Of a stretch of 64,000 nucleotides of DNA, positions 8,872 to 17,255 are shown piece after piece. How positions within the stretch are numbered: position 1 is the stretch's first letter; every line of letters starts with the position of its first letter. Source of the stretch: DASYTH01 sp045806965 (GTDB taxonomy: Bacteria; Actinomycetota; Actinomycetes; Mycobacteriales; Pseudonocardiaceae); NCBI GenBank assembly GCA_045806965.1, contig JBJMIG010000003.1:1-64000 (forward strand). Reading direction: 5' to 3'. The notes under the pieces were generated by a model. That model was not told the origin of the DNA, ran no database searches, and saw nothing but the letters and a program-made list of their open reading frames with translations. Position numbers and translations under genes: made by a program.

Positions 8872-10225
8872 GGGCGGCCAGCGTCTCGATCCGGCGCAAC
8901 CGGTCCGGATGCGTCTCGGCCTCCGGCTTGATCAACACACTGCGCAGCACCCGGGCCGCGCCGGCATCCGCCCGCACGGCCGGGTGCCGCCGCGCGAACG
9001 CCTCCGCGCCGATCCGCAGCGCGCTGAGGAAAACCGGCTCGCGGGCGGACCTCATGCCGTCGGACAGCACCCTCGCCGACGCGGTGTCGATCGCCGACAG
9101 CGTCGCGGCCTTCGGGAAGTACGTGACGATATCCAGCTCCGGCTCCTGGTACAGCGCCAAGTGCGGCGACGCGGTGATCAGCTCCGCCCAGTCGCGCGCC
9201 GCCCGCCGGCTGGCGGCGAGGAACGCCCCGAGCCCGTCCGGCTCCAGCGGCAGCACCCGCAGGGTCAGCCAGAGCGCGGCGGCCGCCGCCCCGGCTCGCG
9301 AGCACTCCAGGCTGATCTCGCCGAGGTGGAACTCCGCGTCGGTGAAGTAGGTGTAGGGCGAGTCGTGCAGGAAGAACCGGGCCACCGACGGGTCGGCGAA
9401 CAGCACCGCACCGCAACCGTATGGCTGCAGGCCGTGCTTGTGCGGATCGATCACGACCGAGTCGCATCCGGCGATCGCCCGCCACGGCTCCGGCGCGATC
9501 GGCTCGGGGGAGTTCTCCTTCGCCAGCAATGCGAAGAATCCACCATAGGCCGCGTCGACGTGCAACCGGACACCAAAGCGCGCCTTCAGCTCCAGCGCCT
9601 CGTCGATCGGGTCGACCGCGCCGAGCCCGGTGGTTCCGGCGGTCAGCACCACGGTCCCGATCCGGCCGGTGGCCAGCACCTTCTCCAGCGCGTCCAGATC
9701 CATCCGGCCGCGCCCGTCGACCGCGACCGTGGTGGCCTCGACGCCGAGCACCCCGCACATTCGCCCGTGCGTGTAGTGGCTCTCCGCGCTGAACGCCACG
9801 CCCCGGTCCGGGTGCGACTCCCGCGCGACGTAGAGCGCCTCGAGGTTGGCGATGGTGCCGCTACTGGTCAGATGGCCGAGATGGGAGCCGAGGCCGAACA
9901 TCCCGGCCAGCGCGGCCACCACCTCGCGCTCCATCCGCGCGGTGGCCGGGCCGCTGTCCTGCGCGTGGTTGTTCGGGTTGATCAGCATCGCGGTCAGGTA
10001 ACCGGCCACCGCGACCGGATGCGGCGGCTTGAGCATCTGCCCGACGTAGTCCGGGTGGAAGTACGGATAGTTGTCCGCGAGCCGCGCGGTGAACTCATCG
10101 AACGCCGCGGCGAACCGCTCCGGGTCGACCTGCTGCACCGGGTGCGACTGATAGCCGCCGAAGGAGTCACGCCAGGCGTCGACCGCGGCCACACCCCGGC
10201 GCAGCCACTCGTCCAACTCGGTCAT
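8861..10225 (-). CDS. PLP-dependent decarboxylase/aminotransferase-like protein (group II)
   Basis: This 454-aa fold-type I PLP enzyme resembles aromatic-L-amino-acid and glutamate decarboxylases. SSGTIAN binds the cofactor phosphate, HVDAAYGG holds the Asp that pairs with the pyridine nitrogen, and IDPHKHG carries the Schiff-base lysine (K263). HPVQQVDPERF near the N-terminus is characteristic of this bacterial subfamily. The substrate cannot be predicted. It overlaps the upstream disulfide reductase gene by 4 nt (ATGA) and rlmA by 11 nt, so all are co-translated. Confidence 0.85.
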   Translation of the reverse strand: MTELDEWLRRGVAAVDAWRDSFGGYQSHPVQQVDPERFAAAFDEFTARLADNYPYFHPDYVGQMLKPPHPVAVAGYLTAMLINPNNHAQDSGPATARMEREVVAALAGMFGLGSHLGHLTSSGTIANLEALYVARESHPDRGVAFSAESHYTHGRMCGVLGVEATTVAVDGRGRMDLDALEKVLATGRIGTVVLTAGTTGLGAVDPIDEALELKARFGVRLHVDAAYGGFFALLAKENSPEPIAPEPWRAIAGCDSVVIDPHKHGLQPYGCGAVLFADPSVARFFLHDSPYTYFTDAEFHLGEISLECSRAGAAAAALWLTLRVLPLEPDGLGAFLAASRRAARDWAELITASPHLALYQEPELDIVTYFPKAATLSAIDTASARVLSDGMRSAREPVFLSALRIGAEAFARRHPAVRADAGAARVLRSVLIKPEAETHPDRLRRIETLAARAG

Positions 10226-11592
10226 GACAGATCCGCCAGCGCGGCGGAGATGCCACGGTGGAACGTCGGGTAGGCGCCGATCAGGCCGCGCAGTTGGGAG
10301 ACCGGCACCTCGGCGTGCACGGCGACGGCGAGCGCCCCGAGCACCTCGCCACCCGACGGGCCGACCGACGTGGCGCCGACCAGCACGCCGCGCCCGGCGT
10401 CCTCGACCACCTTGATCAGGCCGTCGTTGCCGGCGCCGTGGATGAAGCCGCGGGTGGTGGCGGCCAGGGCGGTCATCCCGGTTCGCACGGCGAGCCCGCG
10501 CTCGCGCGCGGCCGCCTCGGTGAGCCCGACGCTGCCGACCTCCGGGTCGGTGAACGTCACGCTCGGCACGGCGCGGTAGTCGGCCGGCGGGTGTTCGCTA
10601 CCCAGGATGTCCGCCGTGGCGATCTCGCTCTGGTACATGGACATGTGGGTGAACGCACCCTTGCCGGTGATGTCGCCGATCGCCCACAGCCCGGGTGCGG
10701 CGCGCATCCGCTCGTCGACCGTGATGCCCCTTGCGTCCTCGTCGAGGCCGAACGCACCGACGCCGAGCGCGGCCAGGTCGGTGCGCCGTCCGGTGGCGAC
10801 CAGCAGGCTGTCCGCGGTGAGCGACTCGCCGCCGGCCAGCGAAACGGCGAACGCGCCGTCGTGGCCGACCTCGGTGACCTTTGCCCCGGTCCGTACGTCG
10901 ATGCCCTCCTCGGCGAAGCGGCGCGCCAGCACCTCGCTCGCCTCCGGCTCGACCGGCGGCAGCAGCCGATCCCTGGTGTGCACCAACGTGACCTTGGCGC
11001 CGAACCGGGCGAAGATCTGGGCGAACTCGCAACCGACCGGGCCGCCGCCGAGCACGATCAGACTGGCCGGCACGGTGGTCGCGCGGACCGCCTCCCGGTT
11101 CGTCCAGAACGGCGTGCCGGCTAGGCCGTCGACCGGCGGCACCGCCGGCTCGGTACCCGGGTTGAGCACGATTCCCCGGCCGGCCGTGAACTCCCGCTCA
11201 CCGTCCGAAGTAGACACGGTGACCTGGCCGGGCGCGACGATCCGGCCGCGGCCCCGGACGAACCGGACGCCCGCCGCCTCGAGCCGCTCGACCGCGACCC
11301 GATCGTCCCAGTTGTCGGTGGCCTCGTCCCGGATCCGCGCGGCCACCGGCGCCCAGTCCGGGTGTACCTCGGCCGAGCCGGCGAACGTCCCGACCCGGCG
11401 GGCCTCGCCGAGCGCGTCCGCGGCCCTGATCATCATCTTGGTCGGCACGCAGGCGTAGTACGGACACTCGCCACCGACCAGCCGGACGTCCACCCCGACC
11501 ACCGAGAGCCCGGCCCTGGCCAGGCCCGTCGCGCTCGCCTCGCCGCCGGGGCCGAGCCCGATCACGACAACATCCACCGCTTCGCTCGTCAC
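10222..11592 (-). CDS. FAD-dependent pyridine nucleotide-disulfide oxidoreductase
   Basis: This 456-aa protein has the complete class I fold. An FAD-binding GLGPGGE motif lies near residue 12. A redox-active CX4C motif is present in GGECPYYACVPTK. The NAD(P)H-binding motif is VLGGGPVGCEFAQ, and a C-terminal dimerisation domain follows. The family includes dihydrolipoamide dehydrogenase, mercuric reductase and mycothione reductase. The spacing and the PYYA residues between the cysteines are unusual for true Lpd, and no 2-oxo-acid dehydrogenase genes are adjacent, so the substrate is open. A GTG start overlaps the upstream stop by 4 nt. Confidence 0.85.
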   Translation of the reverse strand: MTSEAVDVVVIGLGPGGEASATGLARAGLSVVGVDVRLVGGECPYYACVPTKMMIRAADALGEARRVGTFAGSAEVHPDWAPVAARIRDEATDNWDDRVAVERLEAAGVRFVRGRGRIVAPGQVTVSTSDGEREFTAGRGIVLNPGTEPAVPPVDGLAGTPFWTNREAVRATTVPASLIVLGGGPVGCEFAQIFARFGAKVTLVHTRDRLLPPVEPEASEVLARRFAEEGIDVRTGAKVTEVGHDGAFAVSLAGGESLTADSLLVATGRRTDLAALGVGAFGLDEDARGITVDERMRAAPGLWAIGDITGKGAFTHMSMYQSEIATADILGSEHPPADYRAVPSVTFTDPEVGSVGLTEAAARERGLAVRTGMTALAATTRGFIHGAGNDGLIKVVEDAGRGVLVGATSVGPSGGEVLGALAVAVHAEVPVSQLRGLIGAYPTFHRGISAALADLS

Positions 11593-12770
11593 ACGGCCAT
11601 CATTCCGGACCGGCGCAGCCGCACCAGGACGAACACGGCCAGGGAGAGCGCGGCGAGCACATAGGCGTTGCCGGGGAGTGCTTCGAGCAGCGACCAGTGC
11701 AGCTCCACATGCGCACCGCTCGGCACGACGAAGAACTCCCAGCCGCTGCCGACCAGCGGGATCGCGACCAGTGCCACCCGCGCCCAGGCGGCGCCGCGCA
11801 ACGCCCTCGGCACCAGGAACGCGACCAGCGGCACCATCCAGACCCAGTGGTGGGTCCAGGAGACCGGGCTGACCAGCAGCCCGCAGAACGCGGTGACCAG
11901 CAGCGCGCCGAGTTGGTCACCCCGGCCGTGCAGCCGCCGCACGACGAGCGCGGAGACCGCGAGGCAGAGCAGGCTGAGCACGCCGACCAGGGCCAGGGTG
12001 GCCGGCCCCTGCCCGGCGAGCCGTTGCAGGATCCCGTTCAGCGACTGGTTGCCGATCCAGGAGTTGGTGGCCGCGTCGTTGCCGTCGAGCAGCGCCACCG
12101 TCCAGAACCGCACCGTGTCCGATGGCAGTACCAGCACCGCGACCGTGTTGAGCGCGAGGAAGGTGCCGAGCGCCCGCAGCGCGTCGGCCCGGCGTCCGGT
12201 GACGGCCAGGTGCAGCACGAAGATCAATGGGGTGAGCTTGATCGCGGCGGCCACGCCGATCAACACCCCGGATGCCGGCCGGCCCTTGAGCACCAGCACG
12301 TCCAGCACGACCATGGCCATCAGCACCAGGTTGAGCTGGCCGAGCGCCAGGGTGCGCCAGACCGGTTCGAGGACCAGCACGGCGAGCAGCGTGACCGGCA
12401 CCGCGGCGCGCGGCGCGTTCGGCATGGTGACCCGGAGCACGCCGCCGATGGCGAGCACGGACAGCGCCGCGATCAGTCCCCAGCAGACCTGTGCGGGCAG
12501 CAGCACCAGCGGGAGGAACAGGACCGCGGCGACCGGCGGATAGGCGAACGGCAGGGGCGGCGCCCAGGCCGGTTCGGTCGTCAGCGGGTCGTAGAGCGAG
12601 TCGCCGTGCCACAGGCTCAGCGCGCCGGCCCGGTACACCGCGCTGTCCACGCCAAGGCCCGCGCCGAGCGCCCACCAGACCAGCGAGACGGCGAGCAGCG
12701 CGGCGGCCAGGACGAGCGCGGTCGCGGGTATGCGGGTACGACTCACCCACCCAGACCCCAGCCCACCCAC
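11589..12770 (-). CDS. GT87-like polyprenol-phosphate mannosyltransferase, integral membrane
   Basis: This 393-aa polytopic protein has about ten hydrophobic segments and resembles the DUF2029/GT87 family of GT-C enzymes. These add mannose from polyprenyl-phosphate-mannose during synthesis of lipomannan-type glycans outside the membrane. Supporting segments are the acidic loop after the first helix (VDSAVYRAGALSLWHGDSLYDP) and PVSWTHHWVW late in the protein. It is first in the four-gene minus-strand operon; the stop overlaps the reductase start by 4 nt. The start could be ATG 12770 or GTG 12746. No SD is clear. Confidence 0.78.
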   Translation of the reverse strand: MGGLGSGWVSRTRIPATALVLAAALLAVSLVWWALGAGLGVDSAVYRAGALSLWHGDSLYDPLTTEPAWAPPLPFAYPPVAAVLFLPLVLLPAQVCWGLIAALSVLAIGGVLRVTMPNAPRAAVPVTLLAVLVLEPVWRTLALGQLNLVLMAMVVLDVLVLKGRPASGVLIGVAAAIKLTPLIFVLHLAVTGRRADALRALGTFLALNTVAVLVLPSDTVRFWTVALLDGNDAATNSWIGNQSLNGILQRLAGQGPATLALVGVLSLLCLAVSALVVRRLHGRGDQLGALLVTAFCGLLVSPVSWTHHWVWMVPLVAFLVPRALRGAAWARVALVAIPLVGSGWEFFVVPSGAHVELHWSLLEALPGNAYVLAALSLAVFVLVRLRRSGMMAV

Positions 12771-12774
12771 CGGT

Positions 12775-13230
12775 TCACCCTACAGAAGGATCTCCGACCG
12801 CCGTCGCGTGCCGAGCCAGGCCCCGGGTCAGCTCGCCGACAAACGTCGTGAGTCCCCGGCGCAGCAGCCAACCGGTGCCCGGAATCTTCGGCCGGAACGA
12901 GACCCGCCAATGGATCACGGTGCCGCCGCCGCCGGCCGGCGTCAGGCCGATCTCGCCGCGGTAGTCCCGGACGGGCAGCGTGCTGCGGTGCGCGTAGCGA
13001 AACGACCTGTTCTCGGTGAGCCCGGTGATCTCGTCGTGCCCGGTGATCCGGCCGTTGCGGAAGATCCGCACCGCGCCGACCCCTTCCGGCTCGTCCGCGC
13101 CCTCCCGTTCCAGCTCGAAGGAGTCGATCGGGCTCCAGTCCGGCCAGGTGGCGCCCGTGCGCAGCAGGGCGTAGACGGTGGCCGCCCCGGCGGCGGTCCG
13201 CTCGGTGGCGTCAATCTGGATGCGCGACAT
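12775..13230 (-). CDS. SRPBCC-fold (polyketide cyclase/dehydrase-like) protein
   Basis: This 151-aa protein matches the START/SRPBCC helix-grip family in length and pattern, with TVYALLRTGATWPDWSPI near the start and a C-terminal amphipathic helix. Such proteins bind hydrophobic ligands and often lack a defined reaction. The ATG at 13228-13230 lies inside the left half of a palindromic operator shared with the divergent tetR gene. Expression is therefore probably repressed by that regulator, and the ligand of one may be the effector of the other (inference). Confidence 0.8.
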   Translation of the reverse strand: MSRIQIDATERTAAGAATVYALLRTGATWPDWSPIDSFELEREGADEPEGVGAVRIFRNGRITGHDEITGLTENRSFRYAHRSTLPVRDYRGEIGLTPAGGGGTVIHWRVSFRPKIPGTGWLLRRGLTTFVGELTRGLARHATAVGDPSVG

Positions 13231-13253
13231 GTACCAGATGGTACATGTACCAT
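13227..13253. promoter_or_regulatory. Double overlapping palindromic TetR operator
   Basis: Three copies of the half-site ACATGTACC, in alternating orientation, form two overlapping palindromes. One is ACATGTACCA-GA-TGGTACATGT at 13227-13248 and the other is the perfect 16-mer ATGGTACATGTACCAT at 13238-13253. The block lies in the 33-bp gap between divergent genes and covers the start codon of the SRPBCC gene. This suits a TetR dimer (or dimer pair) that represses both itself and the SRPBCC gene. Confidence 0.8.
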
Positions 13254-13263
13254 TCGGTTCAAC

Positions 13264-13818
13264 ATGAGCGAACCGAAGGAGAAGTTGCTCACCGCGGCCA
13301 TCGACTACGTCGCGGCCAACGGGATGAGCGACCTGAGCCTGCGCAGGCTGGCCACGGCGATCGGCACCAGCCACCGGATGCTGATCTACCACTTCGGCTC
13401 CAAGGAGGGCCTGCTCGTCGAGCTGATCCGCGCGGTCGAGCAGCGCCAGCGAGACGCGCTCACGCAGCTCGAGCTGGAGCCGGGCGCGACCCTGGCCGAC
13501 CTGAGCCGGGCGTTCTGGCGCCGGCTCACCGACCCGGCGCTCTGGCCGCACGAACGGCTGTTCTTCGAGATCTACGGCCAAGCGTTGCAGGGCCGGCCCG
13601 GCACCACGGCGCTGCTGGACGGCATCGTGTCGGACTGGGTCGAGCCGCTCACCGAGCTGGGCGTCCGGCACGGCTTTGCCGAAGATGCGGCCAGGGCCAG
13701 CGCCCGACTCGGGCTGGCCGTCAGCCGAGGGCTGCTGCTCGACCTGCTCGCCACCGGCGACCGCGCGGGCGTCGACGCGGCCATGGCCCGGTTCGTCGAG
13801 CTGATGTACGAGAGCTAG
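13264..13818 (+). CDS. TetR/AcrR family transcriptional regulator
   Basis: This 184-aa protein has an N-terminal HTH of TetR type at about residues 5-52 (LLTAAIDYVAANGMSDLSLR, then GTSHRMLIYHFGSKEGLL) and an all-helical ligand-binding domain after it. It should bind the palindromes immediately upstream and repress itself and the divergent SRPBCC gene until a small molecule binds. The ATG at 13264 is 11 bp from the operator, leaving little room for a leader. Confidence 0.9.
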   Translation: MSEPKEKLLTAAIDYVAANGMSDLSLRRLATAIGTSHRMLIYHFGSKEGLLVELIRAVEQRQRDALTQLELEPGATLADLSRAFWRRLTDPALWPHERLFFEIYGQALQGRPGTTALLDGIVSDWVEPLTELGVRHGFAEDAARASARLGLAVSRGLLLDLLATGDRAGVDAAMARFVELMYES

Positions 13819-13907
13819 CCACCTGTGCGGTCGGTAGGGCCAGCCCTACCCCGAACCCGGGTGCTGCCGCCAGTGAGAACAAGCATCACCGGCAGCAGGC
13901 TTGGCTC

Positions 13908-15545
13908 ATGCAGTCGTTACGCCGCACGCCGTTCACCGCCTGCACGGTCGCCGTCCTCGTGGTCATCGGTCTGCTGACCGGCGCGATGTTCACCCGGCTC
14001 ACTGACCACCCGTGGGGCGACGACGTGTCCTACGGCCTGCCGGCCTTTCGGCACGGGCAGCTGTGGACGGTCATCACCGGGATGGGCTTCGCGGCGACCC
14101 CGCTGTGCTACGTCGCGCTGCTCGGCAGCTTCGCGCTGTTCGCCGGGTTCACCGAACGCCGGCTCGGCACCGCGCGCACCATGATCGCCTGTGCCTACGG
14201 GCAGCTGACCGGTGTGCTCGGCGCCGCGGTACTGATCATGGTGTTGGACACTCCCTGGCAGCACAGCATCGACGTGGGGATCTCTGCCGGCACCATGGCC
14301 GCGGCCGCGATCGCCTCGGCCAGTCTGGCTCGGCCATGGCGGCTGCGCGTCCGGGTGGGGCTGCTCGCGTACTGCGTCACGTCGCTGCTTGTGCTTCGTC
14401 AGCTCGCCGACCTCGAGCACCTGGTCGCGGTGCTGACCGGGCTGCCCGTCGGTCGGGCCTTCCTGCGCCGGCCGGCCGAGGACGCCGGGCACGCGCCGGA
14501 TCGGGCCCGCACGCTGCTCGCCCGGTACGGCGGGGGCAGCCTGTCCTGGATGACCACCTGGCCGGGCACCCGCTACCTGCTCGCCGAGGACGGCTACCTG
14601 GCCTACCGCCGGCACGCCGGGGTGGCCATCACGGTCGGCGACCCGGTCGGCACGCCGTCCTGGAAGGCCAGGGCGATGGCCGAGTTCGCCGAGCACTGCG
14701 AGCGTTCCGGCCTGATCCCGTGCGGCTTCTCCGTCGGGTCGGCGACGGTGGAGACGGTGCGGCCGCTCGGCTGGCGGCACCTACAGGTGGCCGAGGACAC
14801 CCTGGTGGACCTGACCGGCCTGGCGTTTCGCGGCAAGCGCTGGCAGGACGTGCGGACCGCGCGAAACCGAGCGGAGAAGGAAGGTGTCGAGCACCGGATG
14901 ATCGCGCTCGCCGACGCCCCGCCGGCGATCCTCGCCCAGCTCCGCGAGGTGTCCGCCGGCTGGCTGGCGGCCAAGCGGATGCCCGAGCTCGGCTTCACCC
15001 TCGGCGGGCTGGCCGAGGCCATGGACCCCGGCGTGCGGGTCAGCCTGGCCCTGTCCTCGGACGGTGTCGTCCACGGATTCACCTCGTGGCTGCCGATCCC
15101 GGACGCCGCCGGCCGGCCGCGCGGCTACACGCTGGACATGATGCGCCGGCGCCCCGACGCGTTCCGCCCGGTCGTCGACTTCCTGATCGCCTCGGCGCTG
15201 CTGACCTTCCAGGCCGAAGGCGCCACCGTGGTCTCGCTCTCCGGCGCCCCGCTGGTCCGCTCGGCCACCTGTGGGCACCCGCTGCAACGCGCCATCGACG
15301 GCCTGGGCACCCTGCTCGAACCCTGCTACGGGTTCCGGTCGCTGCACGCGTACAAGTCCAAGTTCCACCCGAGGCGTGCCGGGCTGCACCTCACCTATCG
15401 CAGGGCCGCTGACCTGCCCCGGATCTCCGTCGCGCTGCTGCGGGCCTATCTGTCCACTTCGCACCGCGGGCTGGTCCCGAGGGCAGCGGCCGAGCCGGTT
15501 CGCGCGCCGGTGCCGCGGTTCCCGCTCCCGCTCGCCGTGCGCTGA
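13908..15545 (+). CDS. DUF2156 membrane protein, phosphatidylglycerol lysyltransferase (MprF/LysX)-like
   Basis: This 545-aa protein has two parts. Residues 1-190 form a rhomboid-like block of about six transmembrane helices (MQSLRRTPFTACTVAVLV onward). Residues about 200-520 form a DUF2156 domain of GNAT fold, as found at the C-terminus of MprF/LysX enzymes that attach aminoacyl groups from tRNA to phosphatidylglycerol. ARNRAEKEGVEHRM and SLSGAPL lie in the conserved core. No lysyl-tRNA synthetase domain is fused, unlike mycobacterial LysX. Aminoacylation of lipid headgroups is likely but the donor is unknown. Confidence 0.82.
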   Translation: MQSLRRTPFTACTVAVLVVIGLLTGAMFTRLTDHPWGDDVSYGLPAFRHGQLWTVITGMGFAATPLCYVALLGSFALFAGFTERRLGTARTMIACAYGQLTGVLGAAVLIMVLDTPWQHSIDVGISAGTMAAAAIASASLARPWRLRVRVGLLAYCVTSLLVLRQLADLEHLVAVLTGLPVGRAFLRRPAEDAGHAPDRARTLLARYGGGSLSWMTTWPGTRYLLAEDGYLAYRRHAGVAITVGDPVGTPSWKARAMAEFAEHCERSGLIPCGFSVGSATVETVRPLGWRHLQVAEDTLVDLTGLAFRGKRWQDVRTARNRAEKEGVEHRMIALADAPPAILAQLREVSAGWLAAKRMPELGFTLGGLAEAMDPGVRVSLALSSDGVVHGFTSWLPIPDAAGRPRGYTLDMMRRRPDAFRPVVDFLIASALLTFQAEGATVVSLSGAPLVRSATCGHPLQRAIDGLGTLLEPCYGFRSLHAYKSKFHPRRAGLHLTYRRAADLPRISVALLRAYLSTSHRGLVPRAAAEPVRAPVPRFPLPLAVR

Positions 15546-15636
15546 ACGCCGCACGTCGAACGACCGCGCCAACGGCGTAACCCGGACACTCGCCGGTGCG
15601 ATAACGGACCGAGCCAACTCCGGAAGGCGAAGGAAA

Positions 15637-15927
15637 ATGTTCGGTCGCCGAGCGCACCACCCGATCCTCGACCTGCTCCGTCAGCCAGGAGCGGGCTGGC
15701 TACTGCTCGCCACCGCCTACCTCAGCTCCGCCATCGTCAGCGTCTACTTGGCGCTCAACATGTCCGTATGGTGGCCGCTCGCGCTGGTCGCCGGCTCACT
15801 CGTCGGCGCGGCCCTGTGCGTCACCGCCGCGATCCGCAACGCCCGGCAGCCGAAACCCGTTCGCTACGAGGAGCCGGCCGACGACCTCCCGCGGGCCACG
15901 CCCCAGCGCTTGAGCCGCAACTACTAG
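15637..15927 (+). CDS. Small two-helix membrane protein
   Basis: This 96-aa protein begins at ATG 15637, after the purine-rich GAAGGCGAAGGAAA, which ends directly at the ATG. It has a short basic N-terminus, two transmembrane helices (about residues 20-42 and 47-65) and a charged cytoplasmic tail ending RLSRNY. It lies 91 bp after the DUF2156 gene on the same strand and could be co-transcribed. No family is recognised. Third-position GC matches the chromosome, so it is the last core gene before the accessory region. Confidence 0.7.
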   Translation: MFGRRAHHPILDLLRQPGAGWLLLATAYLSSAIVSVYLALNMSVWWPLALVAGSLVGAALCVTAAIRNARQPKPVRYEEPADDLPRATPQRLSRNY

Positions 15928-15958
15928 GCGAACGACCTCCCCCGAGCCTTACGACGAC

Positions 15959-16231
15959 ATGGCGCACGGCGGCATCCGGGAACTCTGCGAGATATGTCCG
16001 CTGAGCCAGCCGGAACTCTGCGCCAACGCACACCGAATGCCGATCGCCGGGCAACATCCGGGTCCACCTGACCACAACGAACAGACGGTGAGCATGCGCG
16101 TGGAGCGCCAGCGCAGGCCGTTCGCCGATCACGCGCCGCTCACGCTGACCGTGATGCTTGAGAAGGTCGTGCTCGACCGGCCGATCGGCGGGGCAGATGT
16201 GTCGCACGCCCAGTTGAGCATTTCTTCATAG
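15959..16231 (+). CDS. Hypothetical 90-aa protein, uncertain
   Basis: An open frame with GC-rich third positions and an N-terminal Cys cluster (CEICPLSQPELC) that could hold a metal. No convincing ribosome-binding site precedes the ATG and no family is recognised. The opposite strand carries an overlapping frame of similar length, so coding is uncertain. The region 15928-16455 is otherwise empty apart from a strong hairpin and a 35-codon ORF at its right end. Confidence 0.35.
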   Translation: MAHGGIRELCEICPLSQPELCANAHRMPIAGQHPGPPDHNEQTVSMRVERQRRPFADHAPLTLTVMLEKVVLDRPIGGADVSHAQLSISS

Positions 16232-16300
16232 CGCGTGTGACAGCTTCCCAATTCGCTCGGGCGGATCGCCGGATTCGGTTGACCGAGGGTATATCCGACA

Positions 16301-16336
16301 ACCACGCCCGGCGAGATTTCTCTCGTCGGGCGTGGT
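16301..16336. terminator. Strong stem-loop, probable bidirectional terminator
   Basis: ACCACGCCCG pairs with CGGGCGTGGT, and the stem continues through CGAGA/TCTCG with one G-T pair, giving about 16 bp closed by a TTTC loop. No T-run follows, as is usual for actinomycete terminators. It separates the core genes on the left from the DUF2637 mobile-element genes. Confidence 0.7.
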
Positions 16337-16351
16337 GTGAACAAGGACTAC

Positions 16352-16459
16352 ATGGTGGGCCTAACGCATCAGCATACGAACCACGAAGTGCTGGTCACAG
16401 GCCCTGAGATCACCATCCGCCCAGTCGCCACGCGTCGCCCGACCGGGGCTCCCCGATGA
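16352..16459 (+). CDS. Small 35-aa protein coupled to DUF2637 gene
   Basis: A short frame, MVGLTHQHTNHEVLVTG and on, starts at ATG 16352 with AAGGA 4 nt upstream. It ends at TGA 16457-16459, overlapping the ATG of the DUF2637 gene in the classic ATGA manner. The coupling and spacing support a real leader or small gene. No function is recognised. Confidence 0.5.
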   Translation: MVGLTHQHTNHEVLVTGPEITIRPVATRRPTGAPR

Positions 16460-17163
16460 ACGCTGCCACGCCAGCTCGGGACCGCTCGCTGTGGGTGCAG
16501 TGCGCCTGCACCGCACTGGTCGCCGTTGGCGCCGCCTACGCCTCCTACCGCCACGGCCGGGAGTTCGCCCTGCGGTTCGGCGCGGACGAGACCACGGCAG
16601 CCATCTGGCCGTTGATCGTCGATGGCCTGTTGACCACGGCGACAGTCGAGCTCTGGAAGACCGGCCACGGCCGCGATGCCGGTGGCCGGTGGGCGGCCTG
16701 GCTGGCCTTCGTCTTCGGGGTTGTGCTGTCCTTATGCGCCAACATCTCAGCGGCTCCCGAGCTGAGCGTGTTCGCCGTCGCGGTCGCGGCGTGTCCACCG
16801 CTGGCCCTGCTGCTGGCGGTCGAGCTGCTGAACCGCGCGCTGAAGCGGCATCGCGCCGGGACCGAGACCGACGAGACCAGCGAGACTGACGACGGGACGG
16901 CGTCGGTGGTGCGTCTCGCGGCCATCTCGGAGCAGTCCCGTCCGCCGACCGGGCCGACCGCCGAGGAGCGGATGAGGGCGTACTACGTGACCGAGCGGTC
17001 GAAAGGGCGAACGCCGACCGGAGCGGAGCTGGATCGGGTTGCCGGGACGAGCAACTACGGTCGTCGGATGCTGCGACGCTGGCGTGACACAGGTCATCTT
17101 CCGGTCACGAGGGGTGACCATGCCACCGCGACATCCCGGGTGCGAGCGCCAGTGCCGGACTGA
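16456..17163 (+). CDS. DUF2637 domain membrane protein of integrative element type
   Basis: This 235-aa protein has four hydrophobic segments (from VQCACTALVAVGAAYASY to PPLALLLAVELL) typical of DUF2637, then a soluble C-terminal part with a winged-helix-like end (RTPTGAELDRVAGTSNYG, then RRMLRRWRDTGHLPV). DUF2637 proteins are common on actinomycete integrative and conjugative elements and plasmids; their role is unknown. Here the tail reads like the Spd/HTH segment often found in these proteins. It begins the accessory region and is followed by a wrecked paralogue. Confidence 0.78.
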   Translation: MNAATPARDRSLWVQCACTALVAVGAAYASYRHGREFALRFGADETTAAIWPLIVDGLLTTATVELWKTGHGRDAGGRWAAWLAFVFGVVLSLCANISAAPELSVFAVAVAACPPLALLLAVELLNRALKRHRAGTETDETSETDDGTASVVRLAAISEQSRPPTGPTAEERMRAYYVTERSKGRTPTGAELDRVAGTSNYGRRMLRRWRDTGHLPVTRGDHATATSRVRAPVPD

Positions 17164-17255
17164 CTCGCCGACACAGGGCTTCTCACCGAGTACGACGGCC
17201 ACCGGACGCCGTGCACTTCGGGCGCTGGTCATGCCGTCGATGCCGTTAGTCACCG

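Noticed and set aside
15821..16207. 128-codon minus-strand frame over the gap after the small membrane protein gene
   Set aside because: Covers the end of a better supported gene, lacks a ribosome-binding site and matches no family.
15928..17255. Copy of the tRNA-Ala 3' end as left attachment site
   Set aside because: Searched by eye for GGGGAATCGAACC-like sequence and found none; serine integrases need only very short cores, so absence is not informative.
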